A stretch of DNA of 64,000 nt, taken from Podarcis raffonei (lineage: Eukaryota > Chordata > Lepidosauria > Squamata > Lacertidae). Below, in pieces: positions 17,521-29,730 of the stretch; within the stretch, counting starts at the first letter, position 1; each line of letters opens with the position of its first letter. Made by a program: the position numbers and the translations under genes. Where the stretch lies: assembly GCF_027172205.1 (NCBI RefSeq), contig NC_070607.1, forward strand, positions 27,380,069 through 27,444,068, read 5' to 3'. The notes under the pieces are model-generated. The model was not told the origin of the DNA. It saw nothing but the letters and a program-made list of their open reading frames with translations, and ran no database searches.

Positions 17521-18626
17521 AAATGGAGGATGGAATAATGTCTAGAATGTCATGGAGGAGAGGAAGAAAGGCCTCGCAGATGTATGCTTGTGCACTATGA
17601 TGGGACTCTGGCCATAGCAGTTGCTAAATAATGCTCTTTTATTTATATTTTCAATAAAAGCACCCGCCCACCATTTATTGGAATTTGTCATTGTGTTCCA
17701 CAGCAATGTTAAAGACAACTGGTTTAATTCAACAGGTAGTTCTCTCTCCCGGCATTTCCCTAAAAAGTCCTTTTTAAAATATAAAGCAAAACTTGTAACC
17801 TTACCTTTGAAACAGAGTTATTTTGCTGCCTAGAAAAGTCCAGGTGGCTCTAATTAGCACAGTCATAGCATTTTCCAAGGGTGCTACACCTGATGGCATT
17901 AATTCATTCTTATGTGCATGCATGTACTCAGATTGGTAAGTTTGTTAAAAGCCCCTTCTTTGTAAGAAAGGGTTGGGCAAATTCTCTTGGAGACCCTGTA
18001 GTCGTGCATGTAAGGTTTCTTTTGGGAGGAGGCTGCCTAAATCTGTAATGAACTGTCCCAGAACTGATCTAACAATGCAATTGCAGTTAGATGGTTATGG
18101 GGCCCTCTGCTGTTTTTATGCATTAATGAAACAGCATCAGAAATAAAAGTTCCGTTTTAGTGTCAGTTTGGAGCAAAGGAATGAAACATAAGAGCTGGCT
18201 ACTTAAACTGCAGTCCTAAATGCACTTACTGTTTCTCCTTTAGCTGTCTTCAATAGGGAGATGTCATGGATCTATTGTTTGGTGTGTTTATATATATATT
18301 TTTAAAGGGTTATTGTAATGTTTACAGAAAGGTGATATGCAGGCTGCATACACATTATACGTTTAAAGCACATTTAAAGTGTATTATTTTCCTGAAAGAA
18401 CTCGGAGCGCTGTAGTTTATCCTTCGCAGAGTTGCAACACCCAGCAGTCCTTAACAAACTACAGTGTCTGGAATTCTTTTGAGAGGAAAAGATGTCCTTT
18501 GAATGTGCTGTAAAGGTACACAGCCTAGGTTTGACTGACTTAACTAGGGAATGTGGTTGACTTCTGAGTAAACGCCTGTAGGATTGCCCTGTTAAACTTG
18601 GGGAGTTTTAAATCGCTCCTGTAGGA
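17521..18626. other. Mostly unassigned; one palindromic repeat remnant
   Basis: About 18352-18530 holds a diverged palindromic repeat (GTAGTTTATCC, AACAAACTACAGTGTCTGGA) seen again at 37330-37470 and 55340-55530. Otherwise nothing recognised. Confidence 0.4.
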
Positions 18627-18761
18627 CAGGTGTGGCAATTCTTTGGCCCTCCAGATGTTGCTGGACTGCAACTCCCATCCTGCGCCAACCGTTGGCCATG
18701 CTTGCTAGGGCTGTTGGGAACTGTAGTTCAGCAATCTAAGGAGAGCCAAATGTCCCCACTG
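18627..18761. mobile_element. Palindromic hAT-like MITE, diverged
   Basis: Arms CCCTCCAGATGTTGCTGGAC and the partial complement around GGGCTGTTGGGAACTGTAGT; same family as 48938-49073. Confidence 0.65.
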
Positions 18762-19888
18762 CTGCTCTAGGGCATCCTATTACAAGATGGGGATTTGTCT
18801 TTTGCAGTTAGGACAGTTTCCACATTCTGCTGGCAAGTACTTATATTTCAGGGTGGGGAGAGATTTCAGTCCCATTTGGTTTAAAAAAATGCTTATTTTT
18901 TCCATCTGGTTGGGAAAGCAGGGTCTGTCAGTGCAAACCTTTTGAAAAGAGATTCATGTGATCCAGAACGATATGCCTGTCTCCATGAATGGATTCCTTG
19001 TTGATGTGAATATAAGAGATTGCTGTTTTGTTGTGTCTGTGGTACATTTTCACTCAGAGGAGTGTGATGGTTGCTTTAGATTCACTGAGCCAGTAATAGA
19101 TCATAGCCCAATGATTAGTGAAAGTGTTCTACAATGTCATTTTAACCTTTCTGGAATAATGTTACAAATAGCAATCATGCCATGATAGTTTAGATTTGGT
19201 GGAAATAGGAGAGCCTCGCTGCAAATGTTTGCTGCAGGACAAAAGTTGCAGTGTGGTGTTATGTCTAAAAATATATATCCTGGGTCATATGTGTTCTGCT
19301 CCTACCAACATAGGTTCATTTAGAAAGCAATGCACTCCAGTATTTTGATCAAACAGGTACAGGATTTATTTTGGATAACAGGTTTTTAATATTTTGGATG
19401 AACAAAATGTACAACACCATAAATCAGAGATGGGGAACCTGTGGTCTTCCAGGTGTTGTTGAACGTCAACTCTCACCAGCCCCAAGCCACCATGGCCCAA
19501 TGGTCAGCGATAGTGGCCATTGAAGTCCAGCCTTATTGTTGTCAACTTGCCCTTCCCTCTAAGGTCCCAGGCTGGATTATAACCGTGAAAACACAATGCC
19601 ATAATGAAGATGCCAGCCACATCTCTTCATGGAGGGAGTTCCATGACTTAGGGGCCACCACATCCCTGACCTTCTGAGGTGGGGGAAACAACCAGTAGGG
19701 CCCCCTCTGCCATTCTTAACCTCTGAGAGGATTTGTAGGGGAGGAGGAGGAAGCTGTCAGGTCTTTGGGGTCTGAGTTGTTTAGGGCTTTAAACTAGTGT
19801 GAGACCTTAAATTGGGCCACAGGTTCCCCTTATCTCAGCATCAATAATCTGTATAATCAGAGCAGAATGAACACTCTTAGCACAATCC
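18762..19888. other. Mostly unassigned
   Basis: A half-copy of the palindromic MITE family lies at about 19424-19515 (GGGGAACCTGTGGTCTTCCA). No exon recognised. Confidence 0.35.
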
Positions 19889-19900
19889 TATACATGTCTA

Positions 19901-20248
19901 GGGATGCGGGTGGCACCGTGGGTTAAACCACAGACCCTAGGACTTGCCGATCAGAAGGTCGGCAGTTCGAATCCCCGCGGCGGGGTGAGCTCCTGTTTCT
20001 CAGTCCCTGCTCCTGCCAATCTAGCAGTTCGAAAGCACACTAGTGCAAGTAAATAAATAGGTACCACTCCGGCGGGAAGGTAAATGGCATTCTCATGCGC
20101 TGCTCTGGTTCGCCAGAAGTGGCTTAGTCATTCTGGCCACATGACCCGGAAGCTGTACACCGTCTCCCTCGGCCAATAAAGCGAGATGAGCGCCGCAACC
20201 CCAGAGTCGTCCATGACTGGACCTAATGGTCAGGGGTCCCTTTACCTT
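19901..20248 (+). mobile_element. Sauria SINE
   Basis: Starts GGGATGCGGGTGGC; perfect 12-bp target duplication TATACATGTCTA at 19889-19900 and 20249-20260. Confidence 0.96.
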
Positions 20249-20260
20249 TATACATGTCTA

Positions 20261-21221
20261 CTCAAATGTTAGTCCTGTTGCATTCAGGAGGGCTTACTCA
20301 TATGCAAGGGGACATAGGGTGACAGCTTATGGCTCCCTAAACCTCTCATCCCTTTCATTCCCAGTTGTCCACTCTGACACTTCTCCCTCTGCTGCAATTC
20401 TCTCCCATCTCTGAGGTAACCGTGGTAACAAACCACACTTGATCCCTTTCCTCCCATCTCCCAAACAGCTACACACACATAATGTTTGCTATAGGATTGC
20501 AGCCCCTCTGAACTATACAGTAAAGGGTGCATAGATCTAACACAACATATTCTTTCCTTCTAGGAACATGACACCAAAATTATACTATTTGTGAATAGGC
20601 CTGTGAGTAGGGCTTTTGAGACTCATTTCATGTCCATTAAGCTTAACTGGAGCTGTGCTATTCCCATAAGGTTGCAATCCTGCGTGTTGTTATTTCAGTG
20701 TCAGTTCCATTGAATCTGGAATGTTTCCATTCTGGGGGGAATGGCAGGAGATTGGACTTCAAGCTAGGACATCCTTGATTGCACATGCTTCCCGAAACTG
20801 AATTATCCTACTTGATACGGATGGGCCTAACTCAGAGGTGACTAACTTGTGGCCTTCTTCCAAATTTTGTTGAACTCCAGTTCCATCAGGGTTGATGGGA
20901 GCAGTACCTTAACAACATCTGGATAGCCATAGATTTGCTGCTGGTGGTCTAAAAGGTAAGTTTGGGGTCAATTTATGCCTCGTGAGTTTTCTAATATCTA
21001 ATTGCCTTGCCTGCTATGAGCCACAGCAAGCTAAGGATTCTCAGTGCATCCAGACAGAATAATTTATTCACAATGTCCAATTTTGTTAGGCTAGCATTGC
21101 GATCCCATGAAGAGTTAGGCACATCTAAGACCATAGATCTTGACGGGCTTTGGTATACCTGAATCTGCATAGGGTTGGGCTGGTTCTAGCTTCCTGAAGC
21201 AGCTAATTGTATTGCAGCACA
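20261..21221. other. Mostly unassigned
   Basis: A degraded palindromic MITE fragment is likely at about 20838-20935. No exon recognised. Confidence 0.35.
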
Positions 21222-21223
21222 TA

Positions 21224-21727
21224 CCGTATTTTTCGCCCTATAGGACGCACTTTTTCTCCTCCAAAAATGAAGGGGAAATGTGTGTGCGTCCTATGGGGCG
21301 AATGCAGGCTTTCGCTGAAGCCTGGAGAGCGAGAGGGGTCGGTGCGCACCCACCCCTCTTGCTCTCCAGGCTTCAGGAGAGCCCCAGCGCCAGCCCCACA
21401 AGCTTGGGGGACAGCGGGGAGGTGGAACACCGCCATCCCACTGTTTCCCGACGTCCTTTGGAGGCTGGCAGCAGGGAGAAGCCTGCTTCTCCCCGCCGCC
21501 AGCCCCGCAAGCTCGGGGACAGCGGGGAGGTGCAACGCACCCAGGCTTAGCTTCAGCACGGCTTGCGGAGAGCTGCATGTTCTGGGGGCTGGGGTCGGGG
21601 GAAGCTCGGGCTTCCCCCCCCCAGCCCCACGCCTGGGGGGGGGGAAATATTTTTTTCCCTTTATTCCCCTCCCCCAAAATTAGGTGCGTCCTATGGGCCG
21701 GTGCGTCCTATAGGGCGAAAAATACAG
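21224..21727. mobile_element. Tigger/mariner-like MITE, family B
   Basis: Ends CCGTATTTTTCGCC and GGGCGAAAAATACAG with TA on both sides. The GC-rich interior shares AGGCTTTCGCTGAAGCCTGG with 11755-12130 and GCTCGGGGACAGCGGGGAGG with 7320-8147, linking the three copies. Long frames here are compositional. Confidence 0.92.
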
Positions 21728-21729
21728 TA

Positions 21730-22536
21730 GCTCATTTCAGGACCAAATGAGCACAGCTATTGCATAGACACCCATGGTCTGTTGATGAAAACAGCAGGGA
21801 TGTGGAAAGAAGATTCAGAATTAGAGTTGCATATCACTGTCGTGGGCTCTAGTCTGAGTTTTCCAGAGAGCATTCAGTAACTGCAGAAATGATTCTCAGC
21901 TCAGCGGTGTGTCTGCCTTATTCCATACTTGGGTAGGCTTTCAGTGTCAGTTCCACATCTATGTATTCATAAGACATCTTTTTTTATGTGTCTGCGACTT
22001 CCGTATGTGTCTTTATTTATTGGGACCTTTTAGCTGGGAGTCCTATTAATAGCTGAAAAGCTGTGAAATGCTTAGCTCTGTTCTATGACATACTCCTGAG
22101 TTTTTCAAAAGGAAACTTTTATTAGGAACACAGTTCCTCCATCAAAAAGTGCACTGTACAACATTTTTGTTTTTTATTGGATTATCTTGAAAGATTTATG
22201 GTGCATTTGATTTACAAGGTAATGCCTTATAAAATGTTTGTACAGTCCAGTTTGGTGTAAATCTTTACATTCTGGAATGTCAGTTGCAGTAGTATCAATT
22301 GGCATATAGTCCATGAAAAGTTTGAAAATTCTTGGTGTTGTGCTGTGTGTATTAAGCTAGGGTGTTTATGTAGGATTGCCAAAAATCAGAGGCTAAGATA
22401 CCGATCCGTTTACAAACAATTTTTGTGTTAACAATAGCTTTGAAATTTGATGATCAGCCACATTTACAAGTTTGTACATTGTCGGTTGCTTCTTAATTAT
22501 TTCCTAAATAAGGTCACTGAAAATGAAACTTTTAGT
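21730..22536. other. Unassigned stretch
   Basis: AT-rich, no repeat or exon recognised. Confidence 0.35.
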
Positions 22537-22550
22537 AACTGAGAGTGGTA

Positions 22551-22900
22551 AAAGGTAAAGGACCCCTGACCATTAGGTCCAGTCGTGGCCGACTCGGGGG
22601 TTGCAGCGCTCATCTCGTTTTATTGGCTGAGGGAGCTGGCGTACAGCTTCCGGGTCATGTGGCCAGCATGACTAAACCGCTTCTGACAAACCAGAGCAGC
22701 GCATGGAAACGCCATTTACCTTCCCGCCGGAGCGGTACCTATTTATCTACTTGCACTTTGACGTGCTTTCGAACTGCAAGGTTGGCAGGACCAGAGACCG
22801 AGCAACGGGAGCTCACCCCATCGCGGGGATTCAAACCGCCGACCTTCTGATGGGCAAGTCCTAGGCTCTGTGGTTTAACCCACAGCGCCACCCGCGTCCC
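22551..22900 (-). mobile_element. Sauria SINE, full length
   Basis: Perfect 14-bp target duplication AACTGAGAGTGGTA at 22537-22550 and 22901-22914; complete head GCGCCACCCGCGTCCC on this strand. Confidence 0.97.
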
Positions 22901-22914
22901 AACTGAGAGTGGTA

Positions 22915-23400
22915 GATCCAAGCAAAAATTCACCACCTGAATCATTTCAAAACCTCAGATGTTAAATGAAAGCAAATGGTCTCTGCACAATCTTTGCTTC
23001 TCTGAAAACAGTAGAAGTCTTGCAAGACGTTATTTGTTGATCACTTAAAGCAGAGACATTAACCCTAATTTAATATAGCACATGCTAATATGTTCCTTAA
23101 CTGTGCTTTCCTCTCTGTCCTCTCTCTCATTAACATTATTCATTTTTTAGCTATTAACATTCTTCGTTTCTTGATTGTCATTTGCTATTTATTTGTTTTA
23201 TTTAGGCATTTCCTGGTTATTGTCATCCCCCCAGCTGATTTCTGTCTTTGCAAAGGTTTGCTTGAAATGAATGCGCTTTTTTGTGTTTGTAATGCAACTT
23301 GCAGCTTTTAGCCAGTAGATGTCAGCTCACTACTGGATTTCACTTATTTTGAAACTATTAAAACAAGTGAATCGGGAAACCCATTTTTAGGGAAGAGAAA
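22915..23400. other. Unassigned stretch
   Basis: AT-rich; no feature recognised. Confidence 0.35.
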
Positions 23401-23402
23401 TA

Positions 23403-24105
23403 CATTGGTACCTTGGTTCCCAAACTTAATCAGTTCCGGAAGTCTGTTCCAAAACCAAAGTGTTCTAGAACCAAGGTGTGCTTTCCCATAGAAAGTAATG
23501 CCCTGGATGAATCCGTTCCAGACTTTTAAAAACAACCCCTAAAACAGCAATTTAACACGAATTTTACTATCTAACGAGACCGTTGATCCATAAAATGAAA
23601 GCAATAATTAATGTACTGTACTATAAAATAAAGAAGACAGTATTGTAGATGATAAAAATTAAATTCCCCCCCCCCCGATGACTGATGATAGTCATTGTTT
23701 AGATGAAGGGCTTTTAGATGAACAGGGTTCCACAGTCACAAAAACGAAGTCACAAGCCACAGTCACAAAAACGGAGTCGCAAGCCATAGTCATAAGCCAG
23801 TTCCATAAAACGAAGAACAAGTCACAGTCAAAACGAAAAAGCCAGACAAACAAAAACGCAAAAAAAAATTAGCAAAAACAAAAGCACCAAATATCACCTC
23901 TGTGTTGCATGGGTGCTTGGGACTCAACAGCCGACAGACTCAACAGGAAGCCTCTGATTACCAGTGGGAGACTCAATTTATAAACGGAACACATGCAACA
24001 GGAAGCGGAAGATGTTCACAAACCAGAACACCTACTTCCGGGTTTGCAGCGTTCTATTTCCAAGTTGTCCATAAACTAAGCTGTTCTAAAACCAAGGTAC
24101 CACTG
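23403..24105. mobile_element. Tigger/mariner-like element, family C, 703 bp
   Basis: Ends CATTGGTACCTTGGTTCC and AACCAAGGTACCACTG, flanked by TA. It is longer than the family A MITEs but has no transposase frame. Inside, a 27-bp unit (CACAGTCACAAAAACGAAGT...) is repeated about 2.6 times near 23729-23795. Confidence 0.87.
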
Positions 24106-24107
24106 TA

Positions 24108-24637
24108 TCAGAAACTGGAAAATGGCTAAGTGATGTCAGCTGAGTAATTATAAAATCGCTTTTCAGAAAGCGAGACTTGTCAGTATTTGTGGTTGGAAAC
24201 CAAAACCATTTGTCTTCCTGGCTTTTATTGTAAATTAGCAAAATTTCTATCATGCTAAAGGGCAGGAAGGCAGCAAGAGGGCCCAGATATTGTTTGTGCA
24301 CTGTGTGCCATGCATTCACACATTTGTACATACCCTCTCTGGTACATGCAAGTGGTGGTTTGGGCTTAGAGATATAGGTAGGTTTAACCTCTTCCGCCAC
24401 AGAGTTTCCAATAATAACCCTATACTTTCCCCCCATAGGAGTGAATGACAGCCACTTACATCTCTGGGGGAAATTTATGGGGTGCACCTGTGTTTAAATG
24501 GGTGTGGGACTGATCTCCCCAAATAAGTCCCACAATGCAGTCTGTTTCATATCATAGTGTTACAAGGCTTTTCCACTGATTCCATTTCATGGTCGTGGCA
24601 GAATGTGTTAAAGAAGCAAAACACAGAGCCAAATAAG
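24108..24637. other. Unassigned stretch
   Basis: The 133-codon frame at 24086-24487 (minus) partly overlaps the neighbouring element and has no family signature. Confidence 0.35.
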
Positions 24638-24642
24638 ATGTA

Positions 24643-25007
24643 TGTTATGTACTGAGTTGAATAGGATCCAAAATGCAGCAGTCTGATTGGTCCTAGAACA
24701 ATAGGATTCAGAATGCAGCAGTCTGATTGGTCCTAGAACAATAGGATTCAGAATGCAGCAGTCTGATTGGTCCTAGAACAATGCAGCAGTATGATTGGTC
24801 TGCAGGAGCCACCAATCCGGCTCCAGATGGAAGTGAATCCACAACCTGATTGGCCTATAGGAGAATTCCAGAATTAGCCAATCACGTGCAGCCCATTGTG
24901 TAAATAATGTATATAAAGCAGATACTTTGAGGGGACATTCATTCCTCCTCACCACTATGAGCTGAATAAATAGCATGAAATCCACTCTCGACTCTGAGTA
25001 TATTTCA
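24643..25007 (+). mobile_element. Solo LTR with tandem repeats in U3
   Basis: 365 bp from TGTTATGTACTGAG to GTATATTTCA, with TATA box TATATAAAG, AATAAA, and 5-bp duplication ATGTA at 24638-24642 and 25008-25012. It is a different family from 15618-15881, although both open with TGTTATGTACTGA. No internal retroviral sequence is next to it. Confidence 0.92.
24672..24800 (+). repeat. 40-bp direct repeats inside the LTR
   Basis: The unit containing GCAGCAGTCTGATTGGTCC begins at 24672, 24712 and 24752, with a shortened fourth at 24781. Each copy carries ATTGG (inverted CCAAT), so it could be an enhancer array as in many LTR U3 regions. Confidence 0.93.
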
Positions 25008-25012
25008 ATGTA

Positions 25013-25584
25013 ACATGGGAGTTCTGTCATTGGTACTCCTAATGCTGTTTTTAAAAAGCAGCCATGGGGTGTGTGGTGAGAATTGAAATGTGGATGCCAA
25101 GGTGAGGGTGGAGTCTCTCAACCTAACCCCACCTCCCTAAAAGCTGCCATTAAGTGTGGACATTACAACTTTCTGTTTTCCATCCCGCAGTTAGTAACGG
25201 CTGTGGAAGGACAGGGGGATCCCGATCAGGGTTGTGGCATGGGAGGAAAGGATCAGGTCTTTCCCCTCCAAAGCCATAGCCCAGTCCAAATTGGATTTCT
25301 CCCCTGTCCCGAGTGACTGTTTTTGGACATGAAAAAAGACATTGGGAGTTCCAAGTCCTGCATTCACTCAGCTTTGTTCCACATAAACTGTGTGCGGGTG
25401 ACTGACATAGGGACAGTCAATACATGAAGATGGGGAACGAGATTGTATTTGCCCCTTCCCAAACGCCATGCGTAGATGAGCTTTTCTGCACAGAGCCAAT
25501 CCAGGGGCAAGTTGCATGTATGGAAGACCTGATGCCAGGAAAATAGTAGCACCTACCTGCGTTTGTCCCAGTGTGGGCCTTACA
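25013..25584. other. Unassigned stretch
   Basis: Nothing recognised. Confidence 0.35.
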
Positions 25585-26290
25585 ATTTCTTTCTTTTTTA
25601 AAAAAATACATTTTAAAATTAAATTTTCTGTTTTACAGTCATTTAAGTATCCTTAAAATATCAATGACATCCCTTCTTCTCTTTCCATGGTTCATTTTGC
25701 ATATCATAAATCCCTGCACATTTTACAAAAACTAAAGCATTCAGTATTTCATTATTACATCCATCAAGACTTATTTACGCTGTTGAATTTATCTTAATGC
25801 TGCCAACGTTTTCAAGTGCACACAATTCCCCCCCCATATATTCAATAAACGTTTTCCAATCTTCTTTAAACGTATGTTCTTCTTGTTCTCTTATTCTATA
25901 TTTTAAGTCTGCAAGCTGCATATATTCTGTCAACTGAAGTTGCTATTCTTCTTTGGTCGGGACCTTGCTTGTTTTCCATTTTTGAGCTAACAAAACACGG
26001 GTCGCAGTAGTGGCATACATAAATAACCTTTTTTGACACCCGGGAATTTCAGTCTGAATTATCCCCAACAAAAAGGACTGGTTTTTTTGCGGGGGGGTTG
26101 GGTTTTTTTGGGACCAGTACTTCTAAACATTTTTTCCAATTCATTAAGGTTTGTTTCCCAATACTCTTTTACAAGTCCACCACATGTGAAAGAACATTCC
26201 CTCCGCCTCTTTGCATCTCCAGCACTTATCTGATCCAACCTTATACATCTTAGCAAGCCTACTCGGCCTTAAAATTTCTAACTGTTCTCA
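25585..26290 (-). mobile_element. L1 3' end, older subfamily
   Basis: On the minus strand, pieces of the ORF2 C-terminus can be read: RPSRLAKMYKVGSDKCWRCK, EAEGMFFHMWWTC (Cys-rich motif C-x2-C-x8-H-x4-C), VKEYWETNLNELEKMF, LFMYATTATRVLLAQKWKTS and EYMQLADLKYRIREQEEHTF. The frame shifts between them (between WWTCK and VKEYW and again near 26070-26110) and there is a stop within KEE*QLQ. It differs in sequence from the L1 at 37501-38916. A family D MITE adjoins its 5' side. Confidence 0.88.
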
Positions 26291-26293
26291 CTA

Positions 26294-26545
26294 CAGTGGT
26301 ACCTCTGGTTGCGAACAGGATCCGTTCTGGAGCCCTGTTTGCAACCTGAAAGGAACGCAACCTGCATCTACGCACACGTAGGTCGTGATTCGCTGCGTCT
26401 GCACATGCTCATGATGTCATTTTGTGTGTCTGCGCATGCGTGAGCGGCGAAACCCAGAAGTAACCCTTTCCGGTACTTCTGGGTCGCCGCGGGACGCAAC
26501 CTGAAAAGACGTAACCTGAACCGAATGTAGCAAGAGGTATGACTG
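26294..26545. mobile_element. Tigger/mariner-like MITE, family D
   Basis: CAGTGGTACCTCTGGTTGCG at the left and GCAAGAGGTATGACTG at the right, TA on both sides. The interior has CGCAACCTG motifs and TCTGCGCATGCGTGAGC. It sits at the edge of the L1 fragment. Confidence 0.85.
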
Positions 26546-26547
26546 TA

Positions 26548-27360
26548 TTAGCTTTTGCACTTTGGTGAAGGCCTTGTGAAGGGAAGCGAGCAATTCTAGA
26601 AACATGCAGATTTCCCTGAAGTGTGCAGAGAAAGCAGCCCTTGTGTGTGGTGAAGATTCTACGCAGGCCACAGAACCGGCTGACTGCCTTGTAAACAGTC
26701 TCCAAATCCTCTCCAATCAGTTAGAGCGCTGCATAGTTTTGTAAATCCCTCGCAGCATCCCAGAGCTCTGCCCTTTTATTTATAAGATGGATGACCTCAT
26801 TAGGTGAACACAACTTTTTAAAACATGATACACTATAAAAGGAGAACAAAATACGCTTTGGAACACAGCCACCATCCATCTATTAAGCCCATTGGTCAGA
26901 ATAGTCTCATAACTCAGGGCGCAAGCAATTATCTCTCGGGGACAAAACAGCATGCTGAAAAAAGCTTAGTGCCAATCAAAGATTTGAGGGGAGAGTCTTG
27001 CATAGCTGGGGTGTTATTGCCGAGAATACCTTCTGGCAAACAACAGACCTAATCTCATGCAACAATGGCACCACCAGAAGAGTCTCCAGCTGGCCAAAAG
27101 GATTATGTACAGGAGAAATGCTCCTTCACATCCAGTGGCAGATTTATGGCTTGTGGGGCCCTGTGCGCAGCCATTTTGAGTGGCCCTATTTTTTCACCTA
27201 AACGTAACGATGTCAAAATTCGGGGTGTATAATGTTTCTGCCTTTGCACTATGCTGCCCCCTCATCAGACAACTTGGAAATAATCCCTGCTGTGGACCTG
27301 GCAGGAGGAAAAGGTGATGATGATAATAAGGATGCTTCTGAAATGGATGCCACCCCCTAC
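26548..27360. other. Unassigned stretch
   Basis: No exon or repeat named; the frames at 26409-26716 (minus) overlap the MITE and are not genes. Confidence 0.35.

Positions 27361-27402
<42 letters not shown>
27361..27402. repeat. (CA)n microsatellite
   Basis: About twenty CA units. Confidence 0.98.
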
Positions 27403-27479
27403 AGTTGAGGAACAATCAGGGGAAATGTGATGCTGCTTCTGAAAAAAACTTTGGTACAATCAGGAAAAAATGAGATAAT

Positions 27480-28215
27480 GGAGATGAGGTTGCCTCTGCA
27501 GTGCCCCCTCCTAAAACAGATTTAGAACAATACCTGCCATATGGCATACAGTAGAAACAGGAAATAATTGCCTTATCCTTCCCCCCACATTCAACTGAGG
27601 CCTCTCTCAAGTAGCTGCCTGCCCCACATGCCGGCAGACAGCAAAACAAACACAGTAGCCAAGGGCCAATTCCTATGTTTCTTCTTCCATTCATACCCCC
27701 CCCTTTCAAAAAGTCCCCCTCATGGCTGACAGGCAGTAAAACAAGCAACAGGCAATTCCTAAACTCCCCCCACATCCCAATGCACACACTAAAAAAAAAA
27801 AGTAGCTGCTTGCCTACTGCTCCATGTCACTGGCAGGCAACAAAACAAAGTAGAGCAGCAAACAGGTGGATCCTGTGGTTCTTCCTTCACCGTTCCACAC
27901 ACACGTTTTCCAAAAACTTCATGGGCGCAGCAGCTTCCCACTGCTTGCTGCACCAGGCTGGTGGATAGCAAAGCAAAGAGGAGGCAAACAGGCCTGACAC
28001 TTCTCCCCTCCCCTTTCCTAAAGCCCTCCATGGGCAAGAGAGCTTCTCTCTCCCACTACTTTCAATAAGTCCTTCCGTGCACAGAAAAACAAAGAGAAGG
28101 CAAATGGGCACAATACTTCTTAACTCCTCTCCTTTTCAAAATGTCACTCCATGGACAGGGCAGCCAAAGCAGAGGAGGTGGAATAGCCTTGGCACTTCCC
28201 CCATCCACAAAACCA
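27480..28215. repeat. Degenerate tandem repeat, unit about 75-130 bp
   Basis: A motif of the type GCAAAACAAAGAGGAGGCAA followed by ACTTCTCCCCTCCCCTTT and CCATGGGCA recurs with anchors near 27641, 27731, 27838, 27967, 28080 and 28156. Copies are strongly diverged. Long minus-strand frames across it are by-products. Confidence 0.65.
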
Positions 28216-28225
28216 AAGGGTTGGC

Positions 28226-28268
<43 letters not shown>
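28226..28268. repeat. (TAA)n microsatellite at a LINE tail
   Basis: About fourteen TAA units directly abutting the 3' end of the LINE on its right. Confidence 0.96.
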
Positions 28269-28580
28269 TAATATTACTTATACCCCACCCATTTGGCCGG
28301 GCCTCCCCAGCCACTCTGGGTGACTCCCAACAGAATATTAAAAACACAATAAAAGTTCAACCATTAAAAACTTCCCTAAACAGGGCTGCATTCAGATGTT
28401 TTCTAAAACTCTAAAATTTCTAAAATTGCTTATTTCTTTGACATCTGATGGGAGGATGTTCCACAGGGTGGGCGCCGCCACGAGAAGGCCCTCTGCCTGG
28501 TTCCCTGTAACCTCACTTCTCGCAGGGAGGGAACCCCCAGAAGGCCCTCGGTGCTGGACCTCAGTATCTGGGCTGAATGT
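28263..28580 (-). mobile_element. CR1/L2-type LINE 3' end
   Basis: Minus-strand translation includes EGLLGVPSLREVRLQGTRQR and AFSWRRPPCGTSSHQM, the end of a CR1/L2-clade reverse transcriptase ORF, followed by the 3' UTR GTGGCTGGGGAGGCCCGG and GGGTGGGGTATAAGTAA. The frame is damaged where related copies read APRLWN. Confidence 0.8.
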
Positions 28581-28599
28581 CTTGTCACCATCTTTGTCC

Positions 28600-29487
28600 C
28601 ACTACAATTGCCCAGGCAAATCCTTCCATCCATTAAGCCTATTGAACCTGTAATAATTCTGTCATCAAGGTCAGCATGGATGTAACTTTGTCCTCCCAGG
28701 TGCCTAGCAAATTTGACACAGCTCTGGCCACACATGAACGAGGTTGAACTCACACACTTTCTCTCTCCTGGCAAGGAGGAGGTTGGAATCATCAGCTTCC
28801 TGGTTTTAACTACCGCATGTTACCACTGTGTCTCAAAATGACAGACTTTTGGTTGTTTATTGAAAAAAGCTAGGCTCAAACCATGGTTTGCGATCTTGGC
28901 TTATTTCAACAAAACATAGTGCAATCCAACCAGAGTTCCCAGATCTCATGTAACTCTCTTGCAACAGTGCAACACTAAAGGGGGGGGATAGGCAACCTGT
29001 GGCTCTCCAAAAGTGGCTAAAGATCTGATTATACCTTAAATGCTTTGGCAAGTCTTTTCCTTTGCACAAGGCTGATCAGAATGTTTACAATGCAGCCATG
29101 CCAAAATGGTGACTAGTTAAAAAACTTGAGCAAATAAGATGAGATGAGACGAAGGCTGTGTGTGTTTGTTTGTTTTGGCTCACATCTATTTTATATCAAT
29201 ACATACTTGGGTTAAAGCGTTCCATCTGACGTCTCAGAGTGCCTTTTTCAAGGAGAGTATCTAGCAGTAGATAACGGATGCTTCTATTGAAAGGGAAATA
29301 ATAATGTCCAGTTAGGCAGCTGTTGGGGGTGGGAAAAGATTTGTATTTGGGATGCACAACTAATAAAATGTTTTGCGTGTTAGGGATGTTGGGTTTGCTT
29401 GCTAGCTTTGGATCACTAGACACAAAGGGCTTGGATATAACTGGACGGGGGAAACCACATTAGGTTAGTTCCACTGCTTTGGGTATA
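28600..29487. other. Unassigned stretch
   Basis: G-run near 28980; nothing else recognised. Confidence 0.35.
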
Positions 29488-29728
29488 CAATGGTACCTTG
29501 GTTTTCAAATGTAATCCATTCCTGAAGACTGCTTGAGTTCCGTAATGTTCGAAAACCAAAAGCTCAATACGGAAGCCTCAATACAGAAAACTCAATACGG
29601 AAAATTCAATACAGAATATGTTCGACTTCCGTGGTGTGTTTGAAAACCGAAGCATTTACTTCTGGGTTTATGGCGTTCGAAAACTGAAATGTTCGTCAAC
29701 GGAGACGTTCGAAAACTGAGGTACCACT
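29488..29728. mobile_element. Tigger/mariner-like MITE, family E
   Basis: CAATGGTACCTTGGTTTTC at the left and GAAAACTGAGGTACCACTA at the right, with TA at the flanks. The interior repeats TTCGAAAACC motifs. Confidence 0.85.
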
Positions 29729-29730
29729 AT

